Of a stretch of DNA of 51,917 nucleotides, positions 34,416 through 45,144 are shown piece by piece (the first letter of the stretch is position 1; each line of letters starts with the position of its first letter). The notes under the pieces were generated by a model. That model did no database searches. It had not been told where the DNA came from and was given only the letters and a program-made list of their open reading frames with translations. This DNA is from Anoxybacillus sp. J5B_2022 (GTDB taxonomy: Bacteria; Bacillota; Bacilli; Bacillales; Anoxybacillaceae). The position numbers and the translations under genes are program-made. The stretch is from NCBI RefSeq assembly GCF_026847645.1, contig NZ_JAPSMC010000020.1, positions 1 to 51,917 on the forward strand. The letters are read 5' to 3'.

Positions 34416-36559
34416 GTTGATTTTACGACGATGCGGTCGTTTTCGAGACCGACATGAATCGTACTTACGTTCGCTTCATCCATCAATACATCGGCGATTT
34501 GGTCTTCGACGTGTTCTTGAATGACGCGGCGGAGCGGACGAGCGCCAAATGCTGGATGATAGCCGAGTTCGGCTAATTTTTCTTTCGCTTCCTGCGCAAT
34601 CTCTACCTCGATTTGTTGTTCTTTTAACATTGCTTTCAATTCATCGAGCATGAGATCAACGATTTGCAACATATGTTCTTTGTCCAACGGTTTAAATTCA
34701 ATAATGGCGTCAAAGCGGTTTAAAAATTCTGGTTTGAAATAGTGGCGTAACGTATCGAGAATGTTTGTTTGCGCCGGTGTCTCATCTTTCTCAAAACCGA
34801 CTGTGATTTTTTTATCGGATGTTCCTGCGTTGCTTGTCGCAATAATGACCGTATCTTTAAAGCTTACGGTGCGGCCTTGGCTGTCTGTGAGACGACCGTC
34901 TTCTAAAATTTGCAGGAACATATGTTGTACGTCCGGATGCGCCTTCTCAATTTCGTCAAGCAAGATAATGCTGTACGGGTTGCGGCGTACTTTTTCCGTT
35001 AATTGTCCCGCTTCCTCGTGACCGACATAGCCAGGAGGAGAACCGATTAATTTTGATACGGAATGTTTTTCCATATATTCGCTCATATCGAGGCGAATCA
35101 TCGCGTCTTTTGAGCCAAATAGTTCTTCAGCCAATGTTTTCGACAACTCTGTTTTTCCGACACCTGTCGGTCCGACGAATAAGAACGAACCGATCGGACG
35201 GTTTTTTGCCTTTAATCCAGCCCGGCTGCGGCGGATTGCTTTCGCTACTTTTCTTACCGCCTCTTCTTGACCGATGACTTTTTTCGCTAAGTTTTCTTCT
35301 AAGTGTTTCATTTTTTCTTTTTCGTCGGTTTGCAGTTTGCCGACCGGAATGCCCGTTTTTTCTTCGATTAATTGTTGAATGTCGGTGACATCAACAACTG
35401 GTGTCTCTTGTGCTTTTGTGTGTTGCAATTGCTTTTCCAACTTGATCTCTTCATCGCGCAATTTTGCGGCGAGTTCGTAGTTTTCTTCTTTCGCTGCTTT
35501 TTCTTTTTCTTTTGCTAATTGCGCAAGGCGTTCCTGAATTTGCTTTTCGTCGGTTGGACCGATGCGCAAGTTCGCTTTCGATCCGGCTTCGTCTAACAAG
35601 TCAATCGCTTTGTCTGGCAAGAAGCGGTCTTGAATATAACGATGTGATAAAGTAACGCACGCTTTGATCGCTTCATCCGTATATTTGACATGGTGGAATT
35701 GCTCGTATTTTGCTTGAATGCCTTTTAAAATGTCAATCGCTTGTTCGACCGTCGGTTCATGGACGATGACAGGCTGGAAGCGGCGTTCAAGCGCAGCATC
35801 TTTTTCGATTTGCCGGTATTCTTTTAATGTCGTTGCCCCGACGACTTGTAATTCCCCGCGGGCAAGTGCTGGTTTTAAAATGTTGCCTGCATCCATCGAG
35901 CCTTCTGCCGAACCAGCTCCGACGAGCAAATGAATTTCGTCGATGAATAAAATCACATTTTTCCGGCGCTGCAATTCCGCAATTAACGTTTTCATCCGCT
36001 CTTCAAATTGGCCGCGAATGCCGGTATTGGCGACGAGGGAAGCGACATCGAGCAAATATACTTCTTTATTTAACAATTTTTCTGGAACGTTCCCTTCCGC
36101 AATTTTAAGGGCTAATCCTTCGACAATCGCTGTTTTTCCCACACCTGGTTCACCGATTAACACCGGATTGTTTTTATTGCGGCGGTTTAAAATTTCGATG
36201 ACGCGCTCGATTTCTTTATCGCGGCCGATGACTGGGTCAATAAGCCCTGCTTTGGCGAGCTGTGTTAAGTTGCGGCCGAATTGATCTAAAAAGCCGCCGC
36301 CGTTTTGTTGCCGTTTTACTGGCTGAGCGCCATACGTTGGTATTTTTTCATTTTCCGAAACCGGAGCAAATCCGCTTGTAAACAACTCATCAAACGGAAA
36401 CGATGGAAAACTTCCGAAACCGAAATTCATCGGGATCGTTAATTGTTGTTTTTGTTTTTCATAGCAGTCATGGCAAAGGTGCAATTGTTTTTTCTCATGA
36501 TTAAATTGCAAGTTCACAAATACTGTTGCTTTGTTTTGTTGGCATGCTTGGCACATCAT
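34403..36559 (-). CDS. clpE: ATP-dependent Clp protease ATP-binding subunit ClpE
   Basis: HSP100 unfoldase of 718 residues that works with ClpP. An N-terminal zinc finger (CQACQ near residue 3, CHDC near 30) marks it as ClpE. The first AAA+ module has GEPGVGKTA and ILFIDEIH; a UVR-like linker ([20 protein letters not shown]) follows; the second module has [16 protein letters not shown] and [11 protein letters not shown]. The start is ATG 36559 (or the adjacent ATG 36556) after AAGGAGG. The open frame continues far upstream, but that part runs through CtsR boxes and the opposing gene and is not coding. CtsR boxes cover the promoter. Confidence 0.95.
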   Translation of the reverse strand: MMCQACQQNKATVFVNLQFNHEKKQLHLCHDCYEKQKQQLTIPMNFGFGSFPSFPFDELFTSGFAPVSENEKIPTYGAQPVKRQQNGGGFLDQFGRNLTQLAKAGLIDPVIGRDKEIERVIEILNRRNKNNPVLIGEPGVGKTAIVEGLALKIAEGNVPEKLLNKEVYLLDVASLVANTGIRGQFEERMKTLIAELQRRKNVILFIDEIHLLVGAGSAEGSMDAGNILKPALARGELQVVGATTLKEYRQIEKDAALERRFQPVIVHEPTVEQAIDILKGIQAKYEQFHHVKYTDEAIKACVTLSHRYIQDRFLPDKAIDLLDEAGSKANLRIGPTDEKQIQERLAQLAKEKEKAAKEENYELAAKLRDEEIKLEKQLQHTKAQETPVVDVTDIQQLIEEKTGIPVGKLQTDEKEKMKHLEENLAKKVIGQEEAVRKVAKAIRRSRAGLKAKNRPIGSFLFVGPTGVGKTELSKTLAEELFGSKDAMIRLDMSEYMEKHSVSKLIGSPPGYVGHEEAGQLTEKVRRNPYSIILLDEIEKAHPDVQHMFLQILEDGRLTDSQGRTVSFKDTVIIATSNAGTSDKKITVGFEKDETPAQTNILDTLRHYFKPEFLNRFDAIIEFKPLDKEHMLQIVDLMLDELKAMLKEQQIEVEIAQEAKEKLAELGYHPAFGARPLRRVIQEHVEDQIADVLMDEANVSTIHVGLENDRIVVKSTKNA

Positions 36560-36586
36560 GAGGCATAACCTCCTTTTTTCTTTTAA

Positions 36587-36649
36587 TTTGACTTTGACTA
36601 TCTTTGACCTTTCTGACTTTATTATACTTTGACCTTTTTTGACTTTCAA
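36587..36649 (-). promoter_or_regulatory. clpE promoter with CtsR boxes
   Basis: On the minus strand: TTGAAA (complement of 36644-36649), 17 bp, TATAAT (complement of 36621-36626). The CtsR heptad repeat AGTCAAA-AAA-GGTCAAA (36628-36644) fills the spacer, and a second full box GGTCAAA-GAT-AGTCAAA (36593-36609) lies downstream with one more overlapping half site (36587-36593). Heat-induced derepression is expected. Confidence 0.93.
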
Positions 36650-36775
36650 GTCCCTTTTTAAAAATTTTTGTGTGAACGATGAAATGTTTTTGAAAAAAGT
36701 GTGAATAATGGCGTGTAGCGGGAGAGGATGTGGTATAGTGAACGTGGAAAACGGAAAAAAGGGGAGAAGAGAATA

Positions 36776-37165
36776 ATGAAACGGAACGCGCTTTTTTTCA
36801 TGCTTGCTTTCGTGTTTGTGATGCTGGCAGCTTGCAGTCAAAAAGAGGAAAAACCAGCCATTTTGAACGTAAAAATCGAAACGAAATCGCCAATTGATGT
36901 AAATAAAGCAACGGAAATTGCTTGTTTTGTTACATATGGTAATGAAAAAGTAGACGATGCGGATGAAGTGAAGTTTGAAATTTGGAAACAAGGCAGTGAG
37001 CAACATGAGATGCTGAAGGCAAAGCATCAAGGCAACGGAAAGTACGCAATTACGAAAACATTTACAGAAATTGGAGCGTATTCGATTGTTGCTCATGTGA
37101 CAGCGCGCAATATGCACAATATGCCAAAAGTAGATGTTGTGGTTGGCCAGTCGACAAACCAATGA
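36776..37165 (+). CDS. YtkA-like lipoprotein
   Basis: Lipoprotein of 129 residues. The signal peptide ends in LAAC with Cys20 as lipid anchor. The rest is a single immunoglobulin-like YtkA domain (about 28-125) ending [18 protein letters not shown], in which the HxxxxxMHxMP histidine and methionines are the conserved family feature and look like a possible metal site. ATG 36776 follows GGGGAGAAGAG; the frame extends upstream without a better start. Family function is not established; copper or redox handling is a guess. Confidence 0.78.
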   Translation: MKRNALFFMLAFVFVMLAACSQKEEKPAILNVKIETKSPIDVNKATEIACFVTYGNEKVDDADEVKFEIWKQGSEQHEMLKAKHQGNGKYAITKTFTEIGAYSIVAHVTARNMHNMPKVDVVVGQSTNQ

Positions 37166-37307
37166 TTTGCACGAGCACGAAGTCGAACAAGTGACCGTTC
37201 CAGAGGGATGTCTAAACGACATTCTTTTCTTTTTTGTTTACGTCTTTCTTTGTTCATTTCTTCATATATTTAAGCACATGGAGGACAAGAAGGACGAGGT
37301 GGAAAAG

Positions 37308-38330
37308 GTGAGCAAAACGTGGTCAGGTGCTTGGCAAATTGCTGCTGTCTATGTTGGAACAGTTGTTGGCGCCGGATTTGCCACTGGAAAAGAAATTGTT
37401 GAGTTTTTTACGCAATACGGAACGTTCGGGACGATGGGGGTGATCGTTAGCGGCGGATTGTTTACGTGGGGAGGGATGCGCATGATGGTGATGGCGCGAG
37501 CGTTGCGCTCCTCTTCTTATAAACAGTTGAACGATTATTTATTCGGCAAATCAGCGAGTATAGTTATTACGATAGTCATGACGATGATGGTGATTGGGGT
37601 TACCGCCGTGATGTTGTCGGGGGCGGGGGCGTTGTTTGAAGAGCAACTCGGTCTATCGAAGCGGGTGGGGATGTTTGTCACACTATTTCTTTTGTTTGCG
37701 GTGATGCTTTATGATCGAAAAGGATTGTTTACTGTGAATGTTTTAGTCGTACCACTGATGTTGCTGTTTAGCTTTGTTTTATTAGGAAAAATCGCTATAG
37801 CGGAGAAATGGTGCGTGATTTCGAGTGTCCCGAATCATTCGTGGCGGGCGCTGTTTTCCCCGTTTTCGTATGCGGCATTTAATTTGGCGATGGCGCAAAC
37901 GGTGCTCGTTCCGCTCGCAACCGAAGCGGCCGACGAACGGACGGTGAAAAGGGGGGCGCTTATTGGTGGTGTGATATTGACGCTCATTTTGTTAAGCAGC
38001 CATTTTGTCTTGCTTTCGTTTCCATATGTGCTGCATTACGACATTCCAATGGCAGAAATTGTTCATACATCTTTCGTTTCGTTGCATTGGCTTTATTTGC
38101 TAATTATTTATGGAGAAATTTTCACATCTCTTATTGGAGGCGTGTTCGGCCTGCGTCGACAATTTCATTTCGTTTCGTCTTCCTTGTTTTTCGTTGTCGT
38201 CGTTGTTTTGTTATACGCCGTCAGTTCGTTTCGATATAGCGCTTTGTTATCGTTTTTATATCCGCTGTTTGGCTATATAAGCCTTCTATTTCTTTTCTTG
38301 TTGGCGTTGCGTAAAATTCCTCAGTCATAA
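37308..38330 (+). CDS. ykvI: YkvI-family multispan membrane protein
   Basis: Protein of 340 residues with about ten membrane segments, in the LeuT-fold-like group of B. subtilis YkvI. The N-terminal GAWQIAAVYVGTVVGAGFATGKEIVEFF is the family signature, with the helix-break GAGFATG. The GTG at 37308 is preferred: GAGGTGG lies five to six bases upstream, and the ATG at 37278 has no ribosome binding site. It stands between clpE and the que operon as in B. subtilis. Its substrate is unknown. Confidence 0.82.
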   Translation: MSKTWSGAWQIAAVYVGTVVGAGFATGKEIVEFFTQYGTFGTMGVIVSGGLFTWGGMRMMVMARALRSSSYKQLNDYLFGKSASIVITIVMTMMVIGVTAVMLSGAGALFEEQLGLSKRVGMFVTLFLLFAVMLYDRKGLFTVNVLVVPLMLLFSFVLLGKIAIAEKWCVISSVPNHSWRALFSPFSYAAFNLAMAQTVLVPLATEAADERTVKRGALIGGVILTLILLSSHFVLLSFPYVLHYDIPMAEIVHTSFVSLHWLYLLIIYGEIFTSLIGGVFGLRRQFHFVSSSLFFVVVVVLLYAVSSFRYSALLSFLYPLFGYISLLFLFLLALRKIPQS

Positions 38331-38362
38331 GGCATTTGTCGCCCAACGACAAATGCCTTCGC
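38329..38362. terminator. Terminator between ykvI and the MCP gene
   Basis: AAGGCATTTGTCG (38329-38341) pairs perfectly with CGACAAATGCCTT (38347-38359) around a 5-base loop, beginning in the ykvI stop. It serves converging genes; T tracts are short. Confidence 0.78.
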
Positions 38363-38365
38363 TAA

Positions 38366-39979
38366 TTAGTGAAAGCGGTTTGTAATTTGTTGCAATTTCT
38401 GAATGGATTGGGAAAGTAATGTTGCTTCGTTCGCCAATTCATGGATAGCCGCTGTTTGCTGTTCTAGTCCTGCCGTTGTTTCATGCACCATGCTTGTAAA
38501 ATCTTTCGCAATCGCGTGCACTTCTTCAATCGCTTGCTTGAGCTCGTTTCCGTTGTTAGTAATTCGGGTTACATGTGTTCGGCTGCGGCGCAAAAGCTCA
38601 GTCATCTCTATGAACATACGTTGGAAGGACGTCATCGTTTCGTTCGTTTGCAATAATGACGCCATCGTTTCATTCGCTGTTCGTCCGTTTTGTTCGACGG
38701 CTTGGACGACATTATGCAGCATGTTGCGCATCGTTTGTAGCGACGATAAAATGTGTGCCGCAAACGCATTCGTATTTTCCGCTAACACTCTTACTTCTTG
38801 AGCGACAATCGCAAAGCCTTTTCCTGACTCGCCTGCCCGTGACGCTTCAATTGATGCGTTTAATGCCAATAAGTTTGTTTGTTTCGCAATGGCGGTAATT
38901 GCCGAGACCATTTCCACTGTTCGGTTCGCTTCTTCGGAAACGGTGTGGATTAGTTTAGCGGTTTCGTTCAAGTCATGCTGCATATGTTGCATATGTTGTT
39001 TCGTCATATCGATCAAACGAGCCCCTTCATTCGCCGATTTCATGGCCCCTTGCGCTTGGCTAACGACGCTTTCAAAATCCGCTTGCATGTCTTGTACCTC
39101 GGTCATCATTCCGGCTACAAACTCATTTGCTTCTGCGACGGAAGCTGTCTGCTGTTTAGCACCTTCTCGAAACGTTTCCATCGCGGCGGCAATTTCGGTG
39201 AATGCTTCCGACAATCGCTTCGTTTCTAACTGTTGGTTTTCACTCACTTGCTTCACGGTTGCTGTTGCTTTGGAAAGTTCATCCAAAATGGTGCGTACCC
39301 CAACAATCATTTTGTTTAGTTCGTAACCGATTTGGTGAAACTCCGTCCGCTTTTTGGCGGTGTGCACTTCTGCGCGCAAATTTCCAGACGATACAGTCCG
39401 TGTGACGCTGTACCAATGGCGCACTTCGCTAACGATCGTTTTGTAAAAAAAGGCGCTCATGCCTAAACTGATCACGATAGTTAACGCAAAGGCAAAAAAG
39501 AGCGGCAAAGAAAAGGTAGTTGCCAGTCCAAAACTAATTGCGGAAGGTACGAGCGATAAACAGAAGAAATGAAGCTGCAAATAAGGTCGATGAATCAACC
39601 TTCCCATGCGCAAATTGAAGCGCTTTCCTGTTTGGTCAGTATAAAGCGGACAGCTTGCGTCGATTAATAGCTCCCCTGTATCGCGCATATACGCTTGCAG
39701 GAGCGGCTCAGTTGTCTTTGCCGCTTTTTGACCGGTCTCATCAGAAAACGTCCGCCCTTCTCGTAGTCTATTTGTATGAACAACGGCGTATCCTGTCTCA
39801 TCGACAATGACAAAATATTCATCCCGCTCTAGCTGCTTGTCTAAAAAAGCACGAACCGGTTCCATTTGTTCGGCAAACGGCTTTGTTCGATCGAGCTGCT
39901 TTTGTAACTTTGCTGCGACATCGACGACTTTTTTGAGTGCTTGTTGGGCGCGTCGTTTTTTAAGCAACCGATCCACCAC
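38366..39979 (-). CDS. Methyl-accepting chemotaxis protein with N-terminal cytosolic-side sensor
   Basis: Chemoreceptor of 537 residues. An N-terminal Cache/PAS-like sensor (about 35-125: [20 protein letters not shown]) is not preceded by a membrane segment. Two close membrane segments (about 140-160, 165-185) follow, then HAMP (about 185-240) and the signalling domain with its CheW-binding tip [25 protein letters not shown]. With two spans after it, the sensor should face the cytosol, unlike the usual external Cache receptors. The start is GTG 39979 or the next GTG, with AGGGGGG upstream. Monocistronic. Confidence 0.85.
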   Translation of the reverse strand: MVDRLLKKRRAQQALKKVVDVAAKLQKQLDRTKPFAEQMEPVRAFLDKQLERDEYFVIVDETGYAVVHTNRLREGRTFSDETGQKAAKTTEPLLQAYMRDTGELLIDASCPLYTDQTGKRFNLRMGRLIHRPYLQLHFFCLSLVPSAISFGLATTFSLPLFFAFALTIVISLGMSAFFYKTIVSEVRHWYSVTRTVSSGNLRAEVHTAKKRTEFHQIGYELNKMIVGVRTILDELSKATATVKQVSENQQLETKRLSEAFTEIAAAMETFREGAKQQTASVAEANEFVAGMMTEVQDMQADFESVVSQAQGAMKSANEGARLIDMTKQHMQHMQHDLNETAKLIHTVSEEANRTVEMVSAITAIAKQTNLLALNASIEASRAGESGKGFAIVAQEVRVLAENTNAFAAHILSSLQTMRNMLHNVVQAVEQNGRTANETMASLLQTNETMTSFQRMFIEMTELLRRSRTHVTRITNNGNELKQAIEEVHAIAKDFTSMVHETTAGLEQQTAAIHELANEATLLSQSIQKLQQITNRFH

Positions 39980-40113
39980 ACATCCCCCCTATTCTTTCTT
40001 TCAATATATACTGAAAATTCATATTCATCAACGTAAAAAATGCATCTTATGCATAAAACAAACAGCAGGCGGAATACTAGGAGAAAAGATAGGACGGTTG
40101 AGGGGATTGTTAC

Positions 40114-41628
40114 ATGTCTATTTTCTCGTTTTTTTTAAAGAGAAGGAAACCGAACAAACCGAAAACGATCGCGCAGCTATTGCAGGAGTTGAAGCGGTCG
40201 AGCGATTTTGTCACGCTTGAACTTCAAGGGAGCGGACATCGTTTTTTGCTCTCTTATTTTGACTCGTTGATCGATCCGAAACTATTACAGCAACAAGTGC
40301 TTTGTCACTTGCAGCGGGATGTATCAAACTATCCTTCCCTTTCGGTGCGCGATCTTCAACGAATTATCCCGGTTCAGCGCATCGAAATCACTTCGGATGT
40401 CCAAACAGTAGAAATGAAACTATTAAGAGGGTTTGCGCTCATTCAGTTAAAACATGATGATAGCTGTTGTGCCTTAATTAATTTGGCAAGTGATCATTTA
40501 GGGCTTCGTCAAAATAACGATTCAGAAAATGAATTTAGCGTCGTTGGCCCAAAAGTGGGCTTCGTCGAAAACATCGGAACGAATTTGCATTTATTGCGCC
40601 GGCAAGTGGCCACCCCGAATTTAGTTTTTCGAGAGTTAACGATCGGTACAATGTCTAAAACGAAAGTCGTCATCGCGTATATTGACGGAATCGTTCATGA
40701 ACAAACGTTAGAAACGGTCATGCAACGGGTCAATGACATCGAGTTTGATATTGTGTTTGATACATCTTTGCTTGATCAACTTTTGTCTGACAATTCTTCT
40801 TCGCCGTTTCCTTCGTTTGTGTCAACGGAACGGGTAGATCGAGTCGTCTATGCTTTAGTGGGAGGGCAAGTGGCGATTTTGGCTGACGGTTCGCCGTATG
40901 TCATTACCGGTCCGTCGACGCTTTTTGATTTTTTTACATCGCCGGAGGATTATTATTTACCGTGGGTGCTCGGTTCATTTTTTCGCTTGATTCGCATGTT
41001 TGGCGTGATGTTTTCGATTTTAGCCTCTCCTATTTATGTAGCAGTTTTAACGTACCATTACGAGATGATTCCGAAAGATTTGCTTGGTCCAATTATTTTT
41101 TCGCGTTCCAACGTGCCATTTTCGCCAACGCTCGAAGTGTTGTTTTTAGAGATTACGATTGAACTGCTACGCGAGGCTGGGGCGCGTCTTCCGACAAAGG
41201 TAGCGCAAACGCTCGGGATCGTCGGGGGGATTGTCATTGGCCAAGCCTCCGTAGAAGCAGCGCTGACGAGTAATATTTTGCTTATTATCGTATCGCTCGC
41301 TGCGCTCGCCTCCTTTACTACCCCGATTTTCAAAATGTCCAATACGATTCGGTTCATCCGGTTTCCGATTATTTTCTTTGCTTCCTTTTGGGGAGGGGTC
41401 GGCATCGCCTTTGCTATTTGTTTATTGCTTATTCATTTAGGAAGGTTACAATCGTTCGGGAATCCGTATTTAGTACCGTTATATCCGCTTCGTATTAAAG
41501 ACTTTGCTGATAGTTTTATTCGTTCTTCGTATCGTTTGACAGCGAAGCGTCCAAGTTATTTACGGCCTCGAACGTTTTGGCGGTATGATCCAAACAAAGC
41601 AAAGCAAAAAAAAGATATTGATGAGTAA
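40114..41628 (+). CDS. Spore germination protein, GerA family subunit A
   Basis: Germinant-receptor A subunit of 504 residues. A large hydrophilic N-terminal region (about 1-290) precedes about five membrane segments (about 290-450) and a basic C-terminal tail. PVQRIEI, SKTKVVIAYIDGIV, GGQVAILADGSPYVITGP, the YYLPWVLGSFFRLIR start of the membrane part and LREAGARLPTKVAQTLGIVGGIVIGQA are characteristic GerA blocks. ATG 40114 follows GAGGGG. A CATCTTA sequence (40043-40049) could be a sigma-G -10. The operon order is A-C-B. The germinant is unknown. Confidence 0.9.
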   Translation: MSIFSFFLKRRKPNKPKTIAQLLQELKRSSDFVTLELQGSGHRFLLSYFDSLIDPKLLQQQVLCHLQRDVSNYPSLSVRDLQRIIPVQRIEITSDVQTVEMKLLRGFALIQLKHDDSCCALINLASDHLGLRQNNDSENEFSVVGPKVGFVENIGTNLHLLRRQVATPNLVFRELTIGTMSKTKVVIAYIDGIVHEQTLETVMQRVNDIEFDIVFDTSLLDQLLSDNSSSPFPSFVSTERVDRVVYALVGGQVAILADGSPYVITGPSTLFDFFTSPEDYYLPWVLGSFFRLIRMFGVMFSILASPIYVAVLTYHYEMIPKDLLGPIIFSRSNVPFSPTLEVLFLEITIELLREAGARLPTKVAQTLGIVGGIVIGQASVEAALTSNILLIIVSLAALASFTTPIFKMSNTIRFIRFPIIFFASFWGGVGIAFAICLLLIHLGRLQSFGNPYLVPLYPLRIKDFADSFIRSSYRLTAKRPSYLRPRTFWRYDPNKAKQKKDIDE

Positions 41629-41641
41629 GAAGGGGAATGCC

Positions 41642-42721
41642 ATGAAACGACTTCTCTATCTCATGTTCATCTGGACATTCCTATTAGCCGGTTGCAAAAG
41701 TTCTCGCATCGTCGACCAAGTCCAAATTATTCATGCGATGGGATATGACTGGAGAAACGGAATGTACACTGGTACGGCCATTTATCCGACATTCAAACAA
41801 GGTCCGATGACGAAGCCGGACGTTTTAACAACGGAGTCGTCGACGACGTACGATTTAATTCCGCGCCTGTCATCGAAATCGGCGCTGCCGATTGAAGAAG
41901 GGAAAATGCGGCTTGTCTTGTTTGGTAAATCGTTTGCGAAAAAAGGAATTAGCGAAATTGTGCACAGTTTGGCACGAAACAATAAAGTCGGTAGCCATTT
42001 GCAGCTGGCGGTGGCAAAAGGCGATGCAGAAGAATTGTTGCGCATTACGGCGAAAATGACATTGAGCGATATGCTTTATTTATCAAACCTTGTCGAACAA
42101 AACATTCGCGAAATGAACTTGCCGAATACGAATTTACATATTTTTTTATACAATTATTTTGGCAAAGGACGTGATCCGTTTTTGCCGTATTTCGAAAAAA
42201 AGGGGAATTTCGTGAAATTAGAAGGGCTCGCCCTGTTTAAAGACGACCATTACGTCGGTCGCATTGATTTGCGGCAATCGTTTTTGGTGAAAATGTTGTT
42301 GGATGAAACAAAAAACGGCGTCTATCAAATGCCGATTGCGAAACAGAAACAAAAAGGGAGGGTATTATTGGAGAATTTATACGCAACGTCTAAGTATTCG
42401 CTGAAAAAAGGGAAAGAGCCAGTTGTCGATATTCGCATTCATATTCGGGCGGTCATTCGCGATTATCCGATATGGCTTGATTTGCCAAATCAACAAGCGT
42501 TCGCGCTTGTGCGAAAACAAATGGAGAAACATTTAAAAAAAGACATTTCAAGTTTGCTCCTTTATTTTCAGAAAAAAGAAATTGACCCGCTCGGCATCGG
42601 TGATTTTGTTCGCAGCCATACAAGACATTGGAACGAGAAAGTATTTTACGAACAATACCGGCAGCTAACAATCCGTCCGCATGTCAAAATCGACATTGTT
42701 CAAACAGGCATCGGGGAATAA
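41642..42721 (+). CDS. Spore germination protein, GerC-family lipoprotein
   Basis: Receptor C subunit of 359 residues: signal peptide with lipobox LAGC (Cys18), then three Ger_C-type domains. HAMGYDWRNGMYTGTAIYPTF near the start and the C-terminal FVRSHTRHWNEKVFYEQYRQ match the family. ATG 41642 has AAGGGG eight bases upstream and follows the A-subunit stop by 13 bases. It is exported across the forespore inner membrane and lipid-anchored there. Confidence 0.9.
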   Translation: MKRLLYLMFIWTFLLAGCKSSRIVDQVQIIHAMGYDWRNGMYTGTAIYPTFKQGPMTKPDVLTTESSTTYDLIPRLSSKSALPIEEGKMRLVLFGKSFAKKGISEIVHSLARNNKVGSHLQLAVAKGDAEELLRITAKMTLSDMLYLSNLVEQNIREMNLPNTNLHIFLYNYFGKGRDPFLPYFEKKGNFVKLEGLALFKDDHYVGRIDLRQSFLVKMLLDETKNGVYQMPIAKQKQKGRVLLENLYATSKYSLKKGKEPVVDIRIHIRAVIRDYPIWLDLPNQQAFALVRKQMEKHLKKDISSLLLYFQKKEIDPLGIGDFVRSHTRHWNEKVFYEQYRQLTIRPHVKIDIVQTGIGE

Positions 42722-42745
42722 ACGAGCCGGATGTGGAGGGAAACT

Positions 42746-43855
42746 ATGAACCAACCGGAACGTGAACGGTTTTTCGTTTCACCATTTTTTGTCTTTTTTA
42801 CGATTCATTGCGCGCAAGTCGGCATCGGAGTGCTGAGTTTTCAGCGCCAGTTAAACGAAAAAGTTGGGCACGATGGCTGGATGAGCGTGATCGTTGCCGG
42901 CGTTGCTTCCCATTTATTGATATGGATGATTTATAAAATTTTTCATTTATCAGGAAACAGCGAAGATGTCATTCAGCTAAATGTGCAATATTTTGGAAAA
43001 TGGATTGGGAATGTGTTCAATATCGGGCTTGTTATTTATTTTTTCTTACTTGCGTTGATTGTGCTGCGATTATATATTGAAGTCATTCAAGTATGGATGT
43101 TTCCGCTCATGGGAACGTGGCAATTTAGCTTGATTTTGTTATTGTTAACGTATTATACCGTGTCTGGTGGCTTTCGCACCGTCGTCGGGTTATGCCTATG
43201 GGGAGTAGTGATCCCGTTGCTTACCATTTTTCCGATGTTATTTTTCCCGCTGGAGTATGCCCATTATCGCAATTTCTTGCCGATTTTCGATCATTCCGCG
43301 ATCGATATTTTGAAAGGAGCAAAAGAAATAACGGTCGAATACCTCGGATTTGAAATGTTGTTCATGTACTATTCATTTATAAAAAACGGGCAACAATCGC
43401 AAAAATGGGCACAATGGGCGAACGGGTTTACGATGTTTATTTATTTAGTAGTTATTTTTATTTCGACCGTTTTTTATAACGAGGAACAAGTGAAACATAT
43501 TATATGGCCGACGTTGACGCTTGGAAAAATTCCTGAAATTCCGTTTATTGAGCGGATGGAGTACATTATTATTTCCATTTATGTGCTCGTTGTTTTTCCG
43601 ATTATTTGTTTAGCCGTTTGGTCGGTGACGCGCGGATTAAAACGGATCATTTCGTTACAGCAACGCTTATCACTGCCGTTTGTTTTAATTACTATTTTTG
43701 TGGCTTCGCTCCTTTTTAATACAAGGGAAGAGATCGATAAGTTAGGAAAAATCGTTTCAATGATCGGTTTTTATCTTGTCGTTGGCTATATTCCTGCTTT
43801 TTATGTGTATGCATCGTTCATGAAACGTTTTAAATGGAAGGCTAGTATGAAATGA
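42746..43855 (+). CDS. Spore germination protein, GerB family subunit B
   Basis: Receptor B subunit of 369 residues, an APC-superfamily-like protein with about ten membrane segments, thought to hold the germinant-binding pocket. HCAQVGIGVLSFQRQL and the VEYLGFEMLFMYYSFI segment are typical. ATG 42746 has GGAGGG five bases upstream and is 24 bases after gerC. No strong terminator follows before the preQ1 riboswitch leader. Confidence 0.9.
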   Translation: MNQPERERFFVSPFFVFFTIHCAQVGIGVLSFQRQLNEKVGHDGWMSVIVAGVASHLLIWMIYKIFHLSGNSEDVIQLNVQYFGKWIGNVFNIGLVIYFFLLALIVLRLYIEVIQVWMFPLMGTWQFSLILLLLTYYTVSGGFRTVVGLCLWGVVIPLLTIFPMLFFPLEYAHYRNFLPIFDHSAIDILKGAKEITVEYLGFEMLFMYYSFIKNGQQSQKWAQWANGFTMFIYLVVIFISTVFYNEEQVKHIIWPTLTLGKIPEIPFIERMEYIIISIYVLVVFPIICLAVWSVTRGLKRIISLQQRLSLPFVLITIFVASLLFNTREEIDKLGKIVSMIGFYLVVGYIPAFYVYASFMKRFKWKASMK

Positions 43856-43925
43856 AGAAGTGTGATATAGTATGGAAGGAAAAAAACTTCATAGAAGAAA
43901 TCCGTAGGAACATTTTGTTCGTACG

Positions 43926-43997
43926 GGAGAGGTTCTAGAACAACCCTCTATAAAAAACTAGGGAAAGCTATATCCTTAGGAGGGTATAGCTTTTTGT
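43926..43997 (+). promoter_or_regulatory. preQ1-I riboswitch with terminator, controlling queCDEF
   Basis: GGAGAGGTTCTAG (from 43926), ACAACCCTCTATAAAAAACTA (to 43960) is the preQ1-I aptamer: AGAGG pairs with CCTCT, and the A-rich tail reaches back to the loop as a pseudoknot. AAGCTATATCC (43965-43975) pairs with GGGTATAGCTT (43982-43992), followed by T's, as the terminator. A -10 TATAGT (43866-43871) is upstream. preQ1 should shut the operon down. Confidence 0.95.
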
Positions 43998-44044
43998 TTT
44001 AGAACGCTCTTTCTTCTTGATAAAAAGAAAGGAGAGCGAAAGGG

Positions 44045-44707
44045 ATGAAACAAGAAAAAGCAGTCGTTGTCTTTAGCGGTGGCCAAGACAGCACGACGTG
44101 TTTATTTTGGGCGTTGAAGCAGTTTGCGGAAGTGGAAGCAGTGACATTTGATTACAATCAACGTCACCGGCTGGAGATCGACGTCGCTGCGTCCATAGCG
44201 AAAGAGCTCGGCGTTCCGCATACCGTGCTCGATATGTCACTGTTGAATCAGTTGGCGCCGAATGCGTTGACGCGCAGCGAGATCGCGATTGAGCAGAAAG
44301 AAGGACAGTTGCCGTCTACGTTTGTCGATGGCCGGAACTTGCTGTTTTTATCGTTTGCGGCAGTGCTTGCGAAACAAAAAGGGGCGCGTCACCTTGTCAC
44401 AGGTGTATGTGAAACGGATTTTAGCGGCTATCCGGATTGTCGCGATATTTTCATTAAGTCGTTGAATGTCACATTGAATTTGGCCATGGATTATCAATTC
44501 GTCATTCATACACCGCTCATGTGGCTGAATAAAGCAGAAACATGGAAGTTGGCAGACGAGTTGGGTGCACTCGATTTCGTTCGAACGAAGACGCTTACGT
44601 GCTATAACGGGATCATTGCGGACGGATGCGGCGAATGTCCGGCGTGCAACTTACGTAAGCGAGGGCTTGAACAATATTTAGAGAAAAAGAAAGGAGTGGA
44701 GAACTGA
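44045..44707 (+). CDS. queC: 7-cyano-7-deazaguanine synthase
   Basis: Enzyme of 220 residues that makes preQ0 from 7-carboxy-7-deazaguanine using ATP and ammonia. [10 protein letters not shown] is the PP-loop, and the C-terminal [13 protein letters not shown] with an upstream Cys forms the zinc site. ATG 44045 has AAAGGAGAG about nine bases upstream. First gene of the queuosine-precursor operon; its TGA overlaps queD by one base (TGATG). Confidence 0.95.
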   Translation: MKQEKAVVVFSGGQDSTTCLFWALKQFAEVEAVTFDYNQRHRLEIDVAASIAKELGVPHTVLDMSLLNQLAPNALTRSEIAIEQKEGQLPSTFVDGRNLLFLSFAAVLAKQKGARHLVTGVCETDFSGYPDCRDIFIKSLNVTLNLAMDYQFVIHTPLMWLNKAETWKLADELGALDFVRTKTLTCYNGIIADGCGECPACNLRKRGLEQYLEKKKGVEN

Positions 44708-45144
44708 TGCTTCAGCAAATTTACCCACAAGTATTTCACAACTTCCGTTATGAGTTAAATAAAGATATGCAAATTGCTGCAGCTCATTTTATTCCGCACG
44801 AAGCGGCTGGAAAATGTGCGAACACGCACGGACATACGTATTTTGTCAATATTACCGTTGCTGGTGACGAGTTAGACGAGTCAGGCTTTTTAATCAATTT
44901 CCAACAGCTGAAGAAAATTGTCCACGGGAAATTGGATCATACATTAATCAATGACCATACGGATTTGTTCAGCAATACGCGTGCCGAAGATTTTCCGACG
45001 ACAGAAGTAGTTGCTCGCAAAATTGCGGAAATTGTGCAAGAACATCTTGATACGATGCCGAACCGGCCGACATGCGTACAAGTCTTTGTGCGGGAATCCC
45101 CAACAAGTTATGTCGTCTATCGGCCGAAAGCAGGGAATCGCTAA
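44707..45144 (+). CDS. queD: 6-carboxy-5,6,7,8-tetrahydropterin synthase
   Basis: PTPS-fold enzyme of 145 residues. The zinc and catalytic residues are in AAHFIPHEAAGKCANTHGHTY (His, catalytic Cys, HGH), and DHTLINDHTD and FVRESPTSYVVYRP are conserved. It overlaps queC by one base and queE by one base (TAATG), so the three are coupled. Confidence 0.94.
   Translation: MLQQIYPQVFHNFRYELNKDMQIAAAHFIPHEAAGKCANTHGHTYFVNITVAGDELDESGFLINFQQLKKIVHGKLDHTLINDHTDLFSNTRAEDFPTTEVVARKIAEIVQEHLDTMPNRPTCVQVFVRESPTSYVVYRPKAGNR

Noticed and set aside
36560-37222. Long N-terminal extension of ClpE
   Set aside because: The open frame continues upstream, but it crosses the ribosome binding site, the CtsR boxes and the opposing lipoprotein gene. 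The zinc-finger N terminus at 36559 is the family start.
37166-37307. Coding sequence between the YtkA-like gene and ykvI (frame with [13 protein letters not shown])
   Set aside because: It looks like it could be a frameshifted tail of the lipoprotein, but it has no start of its own, and the preceding protein already ends at the normal domain boundary.
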